A stretch of 64,000 bases of DNA from Lasiosphaeria ovina (GCA_033439765.1 JAULSN010000002.1:6696001-6760000), one strand, 5' to 3'; counted from the first letter of the stretch, positions 33,060-45,740 are shown. The notes: generated by a model not told the origin, from the sequence alone. Numbers and translations are program-made.

Positions 33060-35248
33060 TTAGAACCGGCTCTGGCGGCCGACGCTCTCGACGCGGAACC
33101 CCAGCCTCTCCATCTCCGTGATGTCGAGCACGCCGCGGCCGTCAAACACCCAGTGCGGCCTCCGCATGTGCCCGTAGATCTTCCTCCAGTCGAGCCGCGC
33201 CTTGGGCACATATGCTTCGCCTGCCCCGTAGCCCGTGGTGCCCGTGGCCTCCTCGAGGTGACAGTCGGGGCAGTCTCCGTCGCAGTCTGGCACGGGGTTG
33301 AAGCGGTTGAGGGGATCCAACAGGAAGGACTTTGGCGCACCCGCAGTGGATGACCGCTGGAGGAACGACTGGAGAGCGAGCAAATCGTTCTCCGAAGGTT
33401 CGTCCTGCTCAAATGGCCGCGGGTCAACGGGCAAAGCCTTTGGTCGTGCGGGCGCTGATGTAGCTCCCGAGGCTGGCGAGGTCACCGTGTTCTTGAACTC
33501 GTCAAACTCGGTTGTGATCATCACGGCGTCAGAGCCCTCGCAGGCCGCATAGGCGTCTCCGTAGACAGAGACGGGCCCTCCGTTGGTCTTCAGGAAGCCC
33601 GGGCCCACGAATCGGCTGATCTCGTCGGTCATTTGTGCGGGAATGCAGCACGGGTCGTAGATGGCAATCTCTCGGGGCCCTTCCTCAGACAGAGTCCTGA
33701 TGATGTCGAGTGCGGGAGACTCGCGCGTATCGTTGGTGTCCTTCTTGAACGCATATCCGAACACAGTGACCTTCTTCCCGACGAGCGTGTTGTTGAGACA
33801 CCTCACGACCCGCGAAACGAACCGGTTTCTGGCGTACTCGTTCATCATGATGACGGCCCGCCAGTACTCGGCAACTTCGGGCAGGATCAGAGTCTCGGCC
33901 AGATACACCAAGCTCAAGACGTCCTTCTTGAAGCAGCTTCCGCCAAAGCCGATGCCGGCCTTGAGGAACTTGCTGCCGATACGCGGATCGGAGCCGATTG
34001 CCGATGCTACCTCGTCCACGTCGGCGCCGGTCGCATCACACACAGCCGCAATGGAGTTGATGCTGCTGATGCGCTGCGCGAGCATCGAGTTTGCGACTAG
34101 CTTGGCTAGTTCGGAGCTGAAGACGTTGGTCGTGATGATGCGCGACTGGGGGATCCAGCTGGCATAGACGGACGCCAGGGCCGCGGCTGCCCGGTGGCCG
34201 GCCGGAGTTGAACTCGATCCAATCAGGATACGGTCGGGGCTGAGGAGGTCCTTGATGGCAGTGCCGGCGGCGAGGAACTCTGGGTTGCTGAGGACTTCAA
34301 AGTGGACATTCGGCCGGTGCAGCGCGAGCTAGAATATGTCAGATCTCCTCACAATGACAAATACCGTTCAACTTACAGTGTCCTGCACAAGCTGAGCAGT
34401 GCGACAGGGCACAGTTGACTTCTCGACAATGATCGCGCCTGGACGGGCGTACTGGGCAACGACTGCTGTCACAGCCTCGAACGCCGTCATGTCTGTAGCG
34501 GAGCCGGCGCCGGCACCCCGAGTCTTGGTCGGAGTATTGACGGCAACGAGGACAACATCGGCTTCACCAATACACCTCGCAACATCCGTCGAGAAGAACA
34601 GGTTCGGTTGTCTGGCACCGACGGTGGTGGTCCCCCCAGCATGGCTGTTTCTTTCGCTGTCGCCGTCCGATGACAAGTTCGGGGCGTCGTCGGAGTCGAG
34701 AGTATTAGCCTCCCCCGACTTGTTTTGGACGACGCATTCCTTTGCACCGTCTCGCGCAACGCGTAGGATGTCGTTGAGACCGGGCTCGTATATGGGCGGG
34801 TGCTGTGAGTTCCACCGCCTAATCCGCGTTTCGTCCCTGTCGACCACGGTGACTCGGATGTGCGGGTTTTGGAACGCGACGACGGCTGCCGTAGGCCCCC
34901 CTGTGACAAGCCAGTTAGAGGCGGAATGGAGACACGGGGGAAGTTTGAAGGCACAAGAAAGTCCAAGATCAGCAAAGAGCTCTTACCCACGTAGCCAGCG
35001 CCGACACAGCAGATGTTGCGAACCGGCGGGGTTCGGGTCGTGGTGTCGAACAGCGCCGATGTCAGGGATCTGCCATTGGACCGTACCTTGGCGGTCAGAT
35101 TCGCCGAGCCGTCTTCGGCTGAGATGGGACTGAAGCACATGCTGCCGTCCGGAGTCGTGGGAGCGGAATAGCCGGAATATCCGTCGACAATGACGCCCTC
35201 CTCCGAGTCGACGACCGACGGCGTCAACAAAGGGACCATGATGGACAT
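33060..35248 (-). CDS. UDP-glucose 6-dehydrogenase
   Basis: Exons 35248-34987, 34900-34377 and 34328-33060 give 684 residues. It should oxidise UDP-glucose to UDP-glucuronate with two NAD+. The dinucleotide-binding motif NICCVGAGYVGGPTAAVVA is restored across intron 1. Further family elements are VDRDETRIRRWNS, IYEPGL, LFFSTDVARCIGEADVV, VNTPTK, EKSTVPCRTAQ, VLSNPEFLAAGTAI, ELAKLVANSMLAQRISSINS and the catalytic cysteine block GFGGSCFKKD (Cys near 394). VFGYAFKKDTNDTRESPA opens the C-terminal UDP-binding domain. It is longer than typical UGDH because of a Ser/Asp-rich insert after KECVVQNKS, an N-terminal leader and a linker before a C-terminal segment ending VFDGRGVLDITEMERLGF. The neighbour upstream, divergent, is a GT4 glycosyltransferase. 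Confidence 0.93.
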
Positions 35249-37681
35249 GTCCTTGGGTTGCTGGAAGGGTGAGACGAGTGCCTGGGGCAGACGGCGGTGA
35301 CGAAGTCAAGGAGCGGCGAGGATGGGATTAGAGGGAGAATCCGTATCCCCGGGAAGAAGGGACCAAGTTTGGGACCACGAGCGGGGGGCGATGGAGAGCA
35401 GACGGAGACGGCGGCCCACGGAAGGGGACACGAAGAAATTTAAGAAGCCAAGGATTGGGAGGATCGCATAGCGCTTGGTGGAGCCTTCTGTCGCCGAATC
35501 CAGGATTGGGCTGCACAGGCGCGTCATGTCCAGCTCTGGACCCTGGTTCGCGCGAGGTGTGGGAGCCGCTTGTGCCGTCTTCCGGCGGCGTCGGGACGAC
35601 TCAGGGGTTCAATGCAGAGCCTCGGGAGGAACTGCTGAGCGCATGGCGGGCCTGCTGCTACCGACCGAACAGCGGAAGAATGCTAATTGTCGGCAACCCG
35701 AAGAAGCTGCTCGATCTTGGAAGCCTCATCGTGCAACCGCCTAGCCCCTGAGCCCAAAACAGGAACCATCGGAAATTTGAAGGCCACAAAGGTGGGTTCA
35801 CGGATTGCGCGCCGAAGGTCGTGGCAAAGGCCGCTCGCAGCTGCTGGCAGCAGCCCGCTGCACAGTGCAGTGGAGGCTGCAGGCGCTGCAGGCAGGCGCT
35901 GGAGGCTGATCGTCCTCAGGGCCAATCGTTTTTGGACCAAGAAATCGCTAGGACGCGTCGACCGACCACCCCTGTCGGTGCATCGCGAGAGCAAGGCAAG
36001 TCACTCTCCTGTTGGGGTACGCACGCTGCACCAAGGTTTTGCCGTGCGGCAGGTGTCCTGGCCTGTCGGAGACTTTGTGCCGCTCCCAAGCTGCACCCCT
36101 GATTTCCACCAAGTCAGCCCTCCACGTGGGGTAGATCTGCTGCAGTCTCACCATGACTTGATAAAAGGCCTGCAGATTTCCCACCCAGGAGCCGGGCTGT
36201 TTTCCTGGTACGCGCTTGATTGAACAGTCGATGCAGAATTGCAGACATGTGAGCGATAACGACACCCCAGAATGAACCACCAGCCAAAGAGCGCCGACGA
36301 TGCGACAGTGACCGCCTTCCGGGCAACAGGTGCAGCGACGACAGCGGCAGCAGACCACCCAAAGCGCCCAAGCCCACCGGCGACAGGGCAGGCGACTCGA
36401 AATAAAGCCCGAGACAGACAGGTCGCTCGAAATGCCGCCGACCACGAGGCCGATTAAAGCGCAAAGATAAGAGATCGGGAGGTGAGGCACGGGCGGGTGG
36501 TGCACATGACGGGAGCTGGACCCGACGCCGCTTGTCGCTGCGCGCGTTGAAGAAGGCTCGCGAGAAACGGCACCCAACCGGCCCAGGCACGTTGGGCCGA
36601 TGGCGGGAGCCTATTCGCACATTCGTAGGGCGGGTTTGGCACGTCGCGTCGGGTGGGGCCCAGCCTAGGTGGAAGCTTGACCTGGAGCTTCACCCCGCCA
36701 AACCCCACCAAGGCCACCAAACTCCCGTTCGCTGCCGTCCGTGGCAAGCACGACCACCACGGCACCAGGTCTTAGCCGACAGCTGTTCTCTCGCCAAGCG
36801 AACCTTAGAGACACGGGTTTCCATTTCGGTGGTCGTTTACCAGGGACTATGGATGGCTATTGGCCGACACGAGGGTGTGCGGGAGCAGACGATGCTGATT
36901 GGGCCAAGCTCTACCTGCCTCCTGCTGTGCGCTGTTCGGATGGCGCCACGCTTGTCTTGGATAAGATGCTGTCGAGATCTCGTGTCGACGGGTGTTGGTC
37001 TCTTGTTCCAAATCTGCAGCTGCACTGTTGTCTCCGGCGTAGTAGGGCATTCACTCAACGCCAAAGATTTCCAGGTTCTCTGCGCAGTCTGGTCCAGGTC
37101 CAACGCTGCTTGCGGTTCCTTTCTCGGTGCCCAGCTTTCGTCTTTTCTCTTCAGATTCTCGACCGAGGAGAGCCTGTCGCCTTTGCTGAACCGCTGCAGC
37201 GGATCTTTGGACCCCCACTCCCAGTCACCCACGAGCCCGTCTCTGAGACATTCCCACCACTGGGCCCGGTCACGGCTTCTCCCGACTCACCGCACTGTCA
37301 CCCAGCCAGGCTTGTGAGCTCCGATGCTGATCACCGTGGCTCGACCGAAGCCCCTTTGTCGATACTGACAACAAGGTTTCTTCGACGTCGAGGAAGCCCA
37401 TGCCTCCGCTACTGCCAAGTACCAAATCTGGCGCTATTTATATCTTTCTACTCGTCACACCTTCCTACCTATAACGCTTGCTCAGAGACACTGCTACGAG
37501 ACGATACATCCATATCCGCATAGTTTAGCGGTTACTTGACGTCTGTGTCCCAATAGCAGCAGGCTTATTTCCCCCATCAAACAACCGGACACGTCGCGGG
37601 TAATCTGCATTAGCGGGAGATCGTGCAGAGCTGCGCTCCACACCGGCAGCGACACTACACGGCTTACACGGCTCTGATACG
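35249..37681. other. Divergent 2.4-kb spacer between UGDH and GT4
   Basis: Open frames of up to 260 codons occur on the plus strand (for example at 36,741-37,523) but carry no motif, signal peptide or codon pattern that I trust. It probably holds both promoters and long leaders. Confidence 0.45.
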
Positions 37682-37940
37682 ATGGGAACGCTCTCCGCAC
37701 CCCCGGGGGTGCACGGTTCCGCGGAAGATCTCTCGGTATTTCCGGAGTCGCTCCGTGGCAAGCGAATCCTGCTATGCTCCGAGTCGTTCGGGCCGGTCAA
37801 CGGCGTGTCGCGCACGACACTGATGCTGGTCAACCACCTGCGCGCCAACGGGGCCGTGGTCGCCGTCGTCGCGCCGCACAACCACACGCAGCACAACACG
37901 TTTGTGCCGAAACCCGACGACCCGCAGGAAGAAGCTGCGG

Positions 37941-37974
<34 letters not shown>

Positions 37975-39307
37975 CAGCAGTAGCAACGGGGTGCAGAACC
38001 TCGAAGTCCGCATCCACGGCTACCCGCTGCCCTACAACCCCGAGCTGTCCATCGTCTACCCCGTCAGGCTCTCCTCGCTCTACAGGCAGACGTTTGGCTC
38101 GCCGCCGGACCTCATCTACCTGGCCTCGCCGGCCTCGCTGGGGTTCCAGGTCATGCTGCAGCTGCGGCAGCAGCCGCGCGAGAGCCAGGTTCCCATCATC
38201 TGCAACTTCCAGACCGACCTGGCAGGGTACTGCGCGATCCTGTTCCCGCCGCCGTTTGGCGACCTGGCGGTCGCGGCCTTCTCGCGCGTGCAGTCGTTCC
38301 TGTTCCAGCACCCCAGCGTGCGCACGCTGTTCTACCCGAGCCGCTTCGTGCGGCGGTACCTGGAGAAGAGCGGCGTGGGCGCCGGCAAGCTGGAGCTCCT
38401 GCAGCGCGGCGTCGACACGGCGCTGTTCCACCCGGCGCGCCGCAGCGAGGCGCTGCGCAGGGCGCTCGCCCCGTGCGGCGAGATCATCCTCATCTGCGTG
38501 GCGCGGCTCGCGGGCGAGAAGGGCTTCGACTTCCTCGCGGCGGCGGCGCGCAGCCTCGACGCGCGCGGCGTGGCGTTCCGGCTATACATTGTCGGCGGCA
38601 ACCGCAACGCGGCCGTCGAGGCCGAGATCAAAGACTCGTTCGCGCCGCTGGCCGCGCGGGGCAAGGTCGTGTTCGCGGGGTTCCAGGTCGGCGAGCTGCT
38701 GGCGGCGGCGTACGCGTCGGCCGACGTGTTCCTGCACGCGAGCACGACCGAGACGTTCGGGCTCGTCGTCCTCGAGTCCATGGCCAGCGGCGTGCCCGTG
38801 GTCGCCAGGGACGAGGGCGGGCCGAGCGATACCGTGCGCCACGGCGAGACTGGGTTCCTGACGCCGCCTGACGATCTGGCGGCCTTTGTGGATAAGGTCG
38901 TGGTCTTGGCGGCGGATCCCGCCCTGCGCGAGCGCCTCGGCCAGAATGCTCGCCGCCAGGCTGAGGGGGCGACGTGGGAGAGGATCAACAACAAGGTTGC
39001 GCGGCGCATGGCAGACGTCATCGAGGAGCGCGAGCGGGAGCGTGTTCTGACTGAGGGTGCACAAAGGCTCAGCAAGGTACAAGGACATGGGGCCAGCCCG
39101 AGAGGCGCGGATTTCGCAAATGCAACGTCGGTCTTCGGGTGGTTGCTACAGAATGATGCCACCCGTGCGAGAATTGTCGATGCGCGCCTTGCAGGCGGGA
39201 TTGCCGTCATTTCCGTGTCCTGGGTTGTCGTGGGCGTGTATCTCGTCTTCATCAAGGCCGGCATATGGGTCAAGGCGCAAGTGTTGAGGTCGGGGATTAA
39301 GTTTTAG
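37682..39307 (+). CDS. GT4 glycosyltransferase, SQD2-like, with C-terminal membrane anchor
   Basis: A single exon of 541 residues. It is a GT-B fold retaining glycosyltransferase: LLCSESFGPVNGVSRTTLML at the acceptor side, ICNFQTDLAGY, QRGVDTALFHPARR, ICVARLAGEKGFDFLAAA and YIVGGNRN. The donor site ASADVFLHASTTETFGLVVLES contains the E-x7-E motif (E in TETFGLVVLE), followed by GVPVVARDEGGPSD. The order and spacing resemble plant SQD2 and bacterial lipid glycosyltransferases. The C-terminus has a hydrophobic helix (GGIAVISVSWVVVGVYLVFI), suggesting membrane attachment. Residues about 88-103 are a poly-Ser loop made by AGC repeats. With UGDH divergently upstream, UDP-glucuronate is a plausible donor and a lipid a plausible acceptor; both are inference. 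Confidence 0.88.
37943..37987. repeat. (AGC)n microsatellite coding for poly-Ser in GT4
   Basis: A trinucleotide tract with two AGT interruptions encodes about 14 consecutive serines between the acceptor-side strands of the GT4 protein. Confidence 0.9.
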
Positions 39308-40482
39308 GCTCGTGTTCTGTATCACTCGACGGGGGGTGCGGACAGCGGTGTGGGACGGTGCATGCATTTCCTGGCGTTTGTTTGAGATACCATATTGCAG
39401 CTTGGCTTCATAGAATGCTATAGATTCGATCGACTACTTCACGCTCAAGCGAGATTTGCGGCCTTGGATAGGTACCTCGTGCAAAGGAACCAACTACCTC
39501 GAAAAATGCCATGTCCGAGTTTAGCCCCCTGTTGTGGCTTGTTGCCAGCTTGCTTGCACGGCCAATTTTTGGAGGTAGTTGGGAACCTCTGTTTTTCGTG
39601 AAGTTAAGCAGGAGACAAATTGCAAACGAAATAGCCGGGAAGACTAGGGCCAGTCAACCGTCGAGAATATGAGTGGTCGTGAAGTGGCGCCCAGTCGTCT
39701 GCGCCTTCCCGTTACAAACAGTCGAACCCATCTTGGGTCACTGAAGTGAGTGTTCATCACCGCCTCGTGACTTCCTCACAGAAGTGAGCCGTCCTCAACA
39801 AATTTTAGTCGCCTTGCATTTGGGCTGCAAGATCACCGCCTTTTCCAGTCGTTTTGGGCATGCAAACGCCGTGATTCCTTGGTTGAAACCAATAAAAGCC
39901 GGGCTATATGCAATGAGGCCGACAATGACGCTGTCCGTGCTCTATGATTTGTTCATGAGAAGTTGATTTCCAGCCACTTTCAAAAATTTGCGCCAGTGCC
40001 CCTCCGCCGATTCTCTGTCCGGTTGCCTGTGTCTCGTATCGGCGTCTTCCACGCCAACTCAGTTCACATGGCTGCCTTCAGCGTTTGCGTGCGGAGGCCC
40101 GTTCAAGCGGCCCGAAAGTCGGCAAAGCGAAACAAACGTGCAAGAATCTGCCTCGAATCTGCCTCTGGAGGCCCGACATGTGGCAATCACCCCAACTATT
40201 CGTGCATGGAGCCAATTGAACCCTCTTGTCTGCCCGCATATGTCGGTCGGCAGGTGTGATTAGGCATCGGAAGAGGCTGCACCAATCCCTTGTCCAGGCC
40301 AAAGTTCTTGAAGAACCATTCCTACCAAGAATCCAAGGTGCATAAATCCCCCCGAGTCACCATTCCCATCTTCTCCGGAACATTCCTCGCCTCCTCACAT
40401 CTTCCTTCCTTCGATCCTACAATCTTGTTCTATCCGCTCTATCATTTACAATTCCTCAATCAGGTCAGCCGCTCCCGTCACC
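39308..40482. other. Intergenic, no gene recognised
   Basis: Spacer between GT4 and the dynamin gene, both on the plus strand. Nothing beyond promoter sequence is recognised. Confidence 0.5.
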
Positions 40483-43137
40483 ATGGTGACCTTCGACAGC
40501 GATGCCGTGAACAAACTCTGTTCGGCAGATCAACTGGAGCTCTTGGACTCCATCGATCGCCTTCGACTGCAGGGGATCAACAATTATGTCTCCCTGCCCC
40601 AGATCATCGTGTGCGGAGACCAGTCTTCCGGCAAGAGCTCGGTTCTGGAAGCCATCTCGGGCGTCTCATTCCCCGTCCAGAGCAACCTGTGCACGCGCTT
40701 CCCTACCGAACTGGTTCTCCGCAGGGCCCCTCATATCGGCGCCAGCGTTTCCATCGTGCCCCATGAATCTCGCAGCGACTCGGAACAAGCCGCACTCCGT
40801 GGCTTCTCCGAGCGGCTCCCTGGATTCGATAGCCTCCCAGCCGTGATCGAGGCAGCCAAGCTTGCGATGGGCATCTCGGCCCACGGCAAGGCATTCTCCA
40901 AGGATATCCTCCGCGTCGAAATCACGGGTCCGGATCGGCCTCACCTCACGATTGTCGACCTTCCAGGGTTGATTCACGCGGAGACGAAGAACCAGACACT
41001 CTCTGATGTTGAGCTCATCAAGGAGGTTGTCCAGGGTTACATGAAGGAGCAGAGATGCATCATCCTGGCTGTTGTCTCTGCGAAGAACGATTTCAGCAAC
41101 CAGGTTGTCCTCCAACTTGCACGGGCTGCAGACCCCACAGGCGATCGGACTTTGGGCGTCATCACCAAGCCGGATACCCTGACTGCGGGATCTGCAAGCG
41201 AGGCTCTTTATGTCTCGCTCGCCAAGAACCAGGAAGTCGAGTTTCGACTGGGTTGGCACGTTCTGAGAAACACGGACTCCGAGAAAGGGACCTGGAGTCT
41301 TGCAGAGCGCAACGTTGCAGAGACTGCGTTCTTTCAAAGCGGCATTTGGACCCAGTTGCCGCAGGTGTCTTTAGGGATCGACAAGCTACGCGGACGACTC
41401 AGCAAAGTTCTCCTCAGGCAGATTGCCTCTGAACTCCCGGGCCTGGTTGAAGAGATTGATGGGAAGTTCAGTGCTTGTGAGAGCAAGTTGATGAAGTTGG
41501 GCGCCCCTAGAGCCACCGGTGATGAGCAACGCCACTATCTCTTTCATCTCAGCCAGTCCTTTCTCACACTACTCAAGGCTGCAACCGACGCAAGCTACAC
41601 CGACCCCTTCTTCGAATTCTCCAAGGCGGAGCATGAATACCAGGGTCATTTCAGGGCCGTCGTTCAAAACCTGAACCGAGGTTTTGCGTCGACAATTTCT
41701 GTTCGTGGCCACTACCGGGCAATCGAGGGAGCTGAAGGCGGCCACGAGAGAATGACCCGGTCCAAGTTCATCAGCCACATTGAAGAGTTGATGAAGAAGA
41801 CTCGAGGACGAGAACTTCCCGGCACCTTTAACCCAATGATTGTTGGTGACCTATTCGTCGAACAATCTCGTCCATGGGAGTTCATCGTATCCCGTCACGT
41901 CAAAAGTGTGTGGGATGCAGCCTGTCGATTCTTGCATATGGTGGTCGATCATATAGCGGATGGGTCTGCTTCCAGGGCTCTCCAGGAAGAAATCTTTGAC
42001 CCAAGCATGAAAGACATTCTAAACTCCATGACAGAAAAGACCAAAGAGCTCCTGAATCAACGTCAAAATTTCCATCCGATCACCTACAATGAACACTATT
42101 TTCTCGACCTTGTCCAAAAGACACGGCGTGAGCGGGAGCCGACAAAGGAGCCCAAAGATATCTTGGAAAAATTCTTCAAAGTCTCGTCGCTTTCATCAAA
42201 CAATCCACTGAGCGGGTACTATGACCTGGCCAAACTTGCCGAGAATTTGACAAAGAATCGCGGGTCAGATATGAAGCATCACGCTGCGAACGAGGCCCTC
42301 GACTGCCTAGATGCGTACTATAAGGCATGTCTGAAAGTTTCTCTCGTTGATATAACTAACACGCAACATCGCCCTGATAGGGCTGGCATTGGTTCGATTC
42401 TGCCGTGTTTTCCTCACTCCATTTACAATTTACGCTACTTTCTTGCTAACAAAGTGAAGGTTGCTTTGAAACGCTTCATCGACGACGTGGCTGTTCAGGT
42501 CGTCGAAGGAAAGCTTGTTTCGGCGTTGGAAAACATCCTATCGCCCGTCAACGTGTGGCGAATGTCTGATGATCTGGTGGCTCGCATTGCCGGGGAGTCT
42601 GAGGAGAGTCGACTCCTTCGAGAGCAGCTGGCCAAACAACTCGGAGTGCTGAAAAGCGGACTTGAGACGTGCAAGAAGTTTGCGAGCTTGCGCATCCGTG
42701 GTGGTGAGTAACTACATTTCGGCCAACAATTTGACAAGAAGTGGGCTGATATTCCTACAGAATCTGTGTTCGCTCCCGCGACCAGCAAAATCGCTTCGAA
42801 TGACCATCTTGACTTTCACTTCGACTCTGGCGTCGAGGATCCCGTTGAGTTTGACTTGGAGCCTCGAACTCCTGCTGCCCCGACAGCTGGCAAAGCCATA
42901 GCCATACCCTTATTAGCCACAGCGTCGGAGCCTGCGCCGAAAATTGAATACCCCACGGTCAACGTGCCAGGGGAGGCTACTTCAGCGGCAGTGGACGAAT
43001 TCGCATTCGGTGTGACACCTAAGAAGAAGGATAAGGGGACGAAGAAAAGGGTCAAAGCAGCACCGTCTGTATTCGAGTCTGTATTCGAAGTTGAAGAGCC
43101 AGAGCCGATCGACTCACTAGCCCTAGAAGCGTATTAG
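40483..43137 (+). CDS. Dynamin-like GTPase (Mx/dynamin superfamily)
   Basis: Exons 40483-42703 and 42761-43137 give 865 residues. The GTPase domain carries G1 CGDQSSGKSSVLEAI, the threonine-bearing switch region CTRFPTEL, G3 TIVDLPGL and G4 VITKPDTL. A long helical stalk follows, and a GTPase effector region is recognisable at FIDDVAVQVVEGKL through SEESRLLREQLAKQLGVL. There is no pleckstrin-homology domain or transmembrane helix. The spliced tail after residue 741 is disordered, with a basic patch PKKKDKGTKKRVK that could be a nuclear-localisation or membrane-binding signal, and acidic ends. This layout matches the many stand-alone fungal dynamin-related proteins of unknown role rather than Vps1, Dnm1 or Mgm1. 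They remodel membranes by GTP-driven assembly. Confidence 0.9.
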
Positions 43138-44651
43138 TCATTTCATTGCCACCTTGTACTTAGCCTATGCGTAAAACTTCCTTTCCTCTCTCCTCCGTGT
43201 ACGATAAAACCCCGTTCATTTGTTTTTTTGAGTTGGAGCCGCGACAGGCAAGCTCCGGTTTATGAAACACTGGGCCAACCGACGTGATGGGAGAAATACT
43301 TGAAAATCTGTTAAGAGATAGCGCCATATGGCCCAAAGCTGACAGTGGGATTCACAGTCAGAGTCGCTTATTAAATGGGAAACAAACCGATCGGCCATTC
43401 TTCTGGGACGCCGAAGAATGTCCGCCGGATGTGGCTATTTCCGGCTCTCTCACTCAGCATTTAAATGGCAAACACGGAGGGCCAACCCCAATATGGCAAC
43501 AACGTCGAAGAGTGCGTGACGCGTCGTTATTTCAGATTGACGGCCTAGCAAGCACGAAGCGACGTCGGCAGTCGCGGTGATGACCCGAGCCTAGATAGAA
43601 GTGCCCTGCAGTAGCCCTTCTGCTGGACGGGCACTTTCGGGGTGTGGTTGTGCGCCTGGCCCAGACGTGATTGGCTCCATGCACTGCAAAAGTTCTGGGC
43701 ATCCAGCACTGCCTCACTCGCCCGCAAAGCAGCACTTCGGCTTTGGGTACGCTGACCAATTGAACAATCCCGCCGGTTGCAACTCCTCGCAAAGATGCAA
43801 CTTATCCAGGGCCGTCTTTCTAATGAAATGAAATTACGCATTCCACTGTATCTCTAGCAGGTGTTAGACAACTATGACGTCTTCGAGCGCCAAGCAACTT
43901 TTTCCTCGTCAGGTACCAAAAGGGGTGGATGCAGAAAAGCGAACCCTCGGATCCAGCCGAGCCTGAACGCCGCAGCGCGCATCAATTGGATGCGGAGTGG
44001 CTTAAAAGTTGGGCACCGGTGGGTAACGCTGAGACGGAAAGTTCCCGTGCTGCAGCTGGAGGCGCCAAAAGCGTGCATGCCGCGGCTTGGACGGCGAGCG
44101 TTGACAGGTCAGCCCAAAGCCTCGGGGATTTGTCAAGTCTGACAAGTGGTGGCACGGTGCCCCACACGACCACCAATAAAGGGAACTTTCAACTTTGTTG
44201 GTCGGGATATCACCCAACTCGGGCCAAGAGCCGCCGACTTTTGTGGGGGGCGTGTGGCTGCGGTGGAAATGGGGCCCAGACTTTCGATCCGCGCCGCTCT
44301 CAGCCTGGTTCACGTAAACAACGCCTTCACTCGCCGCCCAATCCCCTTGCGGCCAGCTTCGACCTTAGCCCATCACACTCCCGATGAACTGGGCTCCCGC
44401 CCCAGCGGTGACGCAAGCCGAGCCCACAGGGCTGGCTGCCCATGTTCTCACACCCGCGGTATATAAGAGCGCGCCGTGGCCTGCCAAGCAAGTGCGGCGC
44501 CTCAGGTTAGCCGTGACGCTTTGTAAAGACGACCTCGCTCTCTCTCCATCCAACTGCCGGGACCTGTGACAAGATCGGCCTCACCCCCTCCCCTCTTGAT
44601 CAGACACCCACTGCCAAGGGAAAAGAAAAAAAAAACACACACACAAACAAC
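43138..44651. other. Intergenic with TATA box near the right end
   Basis: No gene is seen over 1.5 kb. The cupredoxin promoter with TATATAAG at 44460 is at the right end. Confidence 0.5.
44460..44467 (+). promoter_or_regulatory. TATA box of the cupredoxin gene
   Basis: TATATAAG in a GC-rich context (CGCGGTATATAAGAGCG), 192 bp before the ATG at 44652. Confidence 0.6.
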
Positions 44652-45393
44652 ATGCACGCCAGGATACTCACCCTAACGGCGGCGCTCGCGGCGTCGGCCA
44701 GCGCGGCCACGGTCCGCATCGACGTGGGCCAGAACGGCTTCACCTTCTCGCCCAGCTCGGTGACGGCCAGCAAGGGCGACACGCTCGAGTACCACTTCCA
44801 CCAGCCGGCGCACAGCGTGGCGTCGAGCGACTTTGGCGGGCCGTGCACGCCGTCCAAGAGCGGCGGCTTCTACTCGGGCATCATGACGACGTCGGGGGCC
44901 GCCGAGAACGTGAGTCCTTGTCTCGTATCCAATAACAATAACCCGATGAGACAGAACGTGCTGACATCCCCCGTGACAACAGGCCAACGTATTCCGCGTC
45001 GTCGTCAACTCGACCGACCCCATCTTCTTCTACTGCACCGTCCCGGGGCACTGCAACGGCGGCATGTCGGGCGTGGTCAACCCCAGCGGCAGCCAGACGC
45101 TGGCCGCGTACCAGAGCAGCGCCCAGACGGCGTCGCTGGTCGTGCCGCCCAACGTGTTTGGCGGCCAGGTCGCGTCCGGCAGCAGCAGCAGCAGCAGCAG
45201 CGGTGGCAGCGCCTCGTCGTCGGCGTCGACTACCGGCTCGCCTACCACCTCGCCTACCAGCACGCCGACGGGCAGCAGCGGCGGCGGCGGCGGTGGGCTG
45301 TATGGCCCGACCCCCGGCAATGGCGCTGCGTCGCTTACTGCGTCAGCTGCGGTCGTCCTCGGCGCGCTTGGCGCAGTTGTCTTCATGTATTAA
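44652..45393 (+). CDS. Extracellular GPI-type cupredoxin
   Basis: Exons 44652-44909 and 44983-45393 give 222 residues. A signal peptide (MHARILTLTAALAASASA) precedes a single cupredoxin domain: VRIDVGQNGFTFSPSSVTAS, HQPAHSVASSDF with a histidine ligand, and FYCTVPGHCNGGMSGVV with the Cys-x4-His copper-binding loop and a Met nearby. The second half is Ser/Thr/Gly-rich and ends in a hydrophobic helix after a small-residue stretch, the expected GPI-anchor signal. Such blue-copper-like proteins occur on fungal cell walls and in secretomes; their electron partner is not known. The Ser tract is partly AGC repeats. Retaining the intron would destroy the copper loop, so the splice is well supported. 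Confidence 0.87.
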
Positions 45394-45735
45394 GTGGATG
45401 GTGAAGAGCGGTTGGTGACGGTCAAGGGACGGCTGGGGGTAATGTGAAGGTTAAGGGGTGGTTAGGGATCATTGCCGCCATTGGGGTAACGGGGTGTCCG
45501 ACCTGAAGAATGAAGGGGACAAGGCCAGGAATTTGGAGGCGGGAAGCTAGGAGCGCCCATGGGAGGCAATGATTCCACGGCAGAGTCGCTTGGCAGGACC
45601 TGGGCTGTGAAACTGTCTTGGGTCGGCTGGGTTGGTGTTTAGCCAATGGAGGTAATGTCGTTGCTGCCCTGGGGGGAGCAGTTTTGTGAATATATAGTGA
45701 TACGCTTCTCTCGATGGATGAATAATCAATTGTGT

Positions 45736-45740
<5 letters not shown>

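Noticed and set aside
36532..37523. Two overlapping open frames of about 260 codons between UGDH and GT4
   Set aside because: No motif, signal peptide or consistent codon use; they overlap in different frames, typical of GC-rich spacer.
37512..37590. tRNA-like start (CATAGTTTAGCGGTTA)
   Set aside because: Resembles a tRNA D-arm, but there is no matching T-arm GTTCRA block or acceptor-stem pairing.
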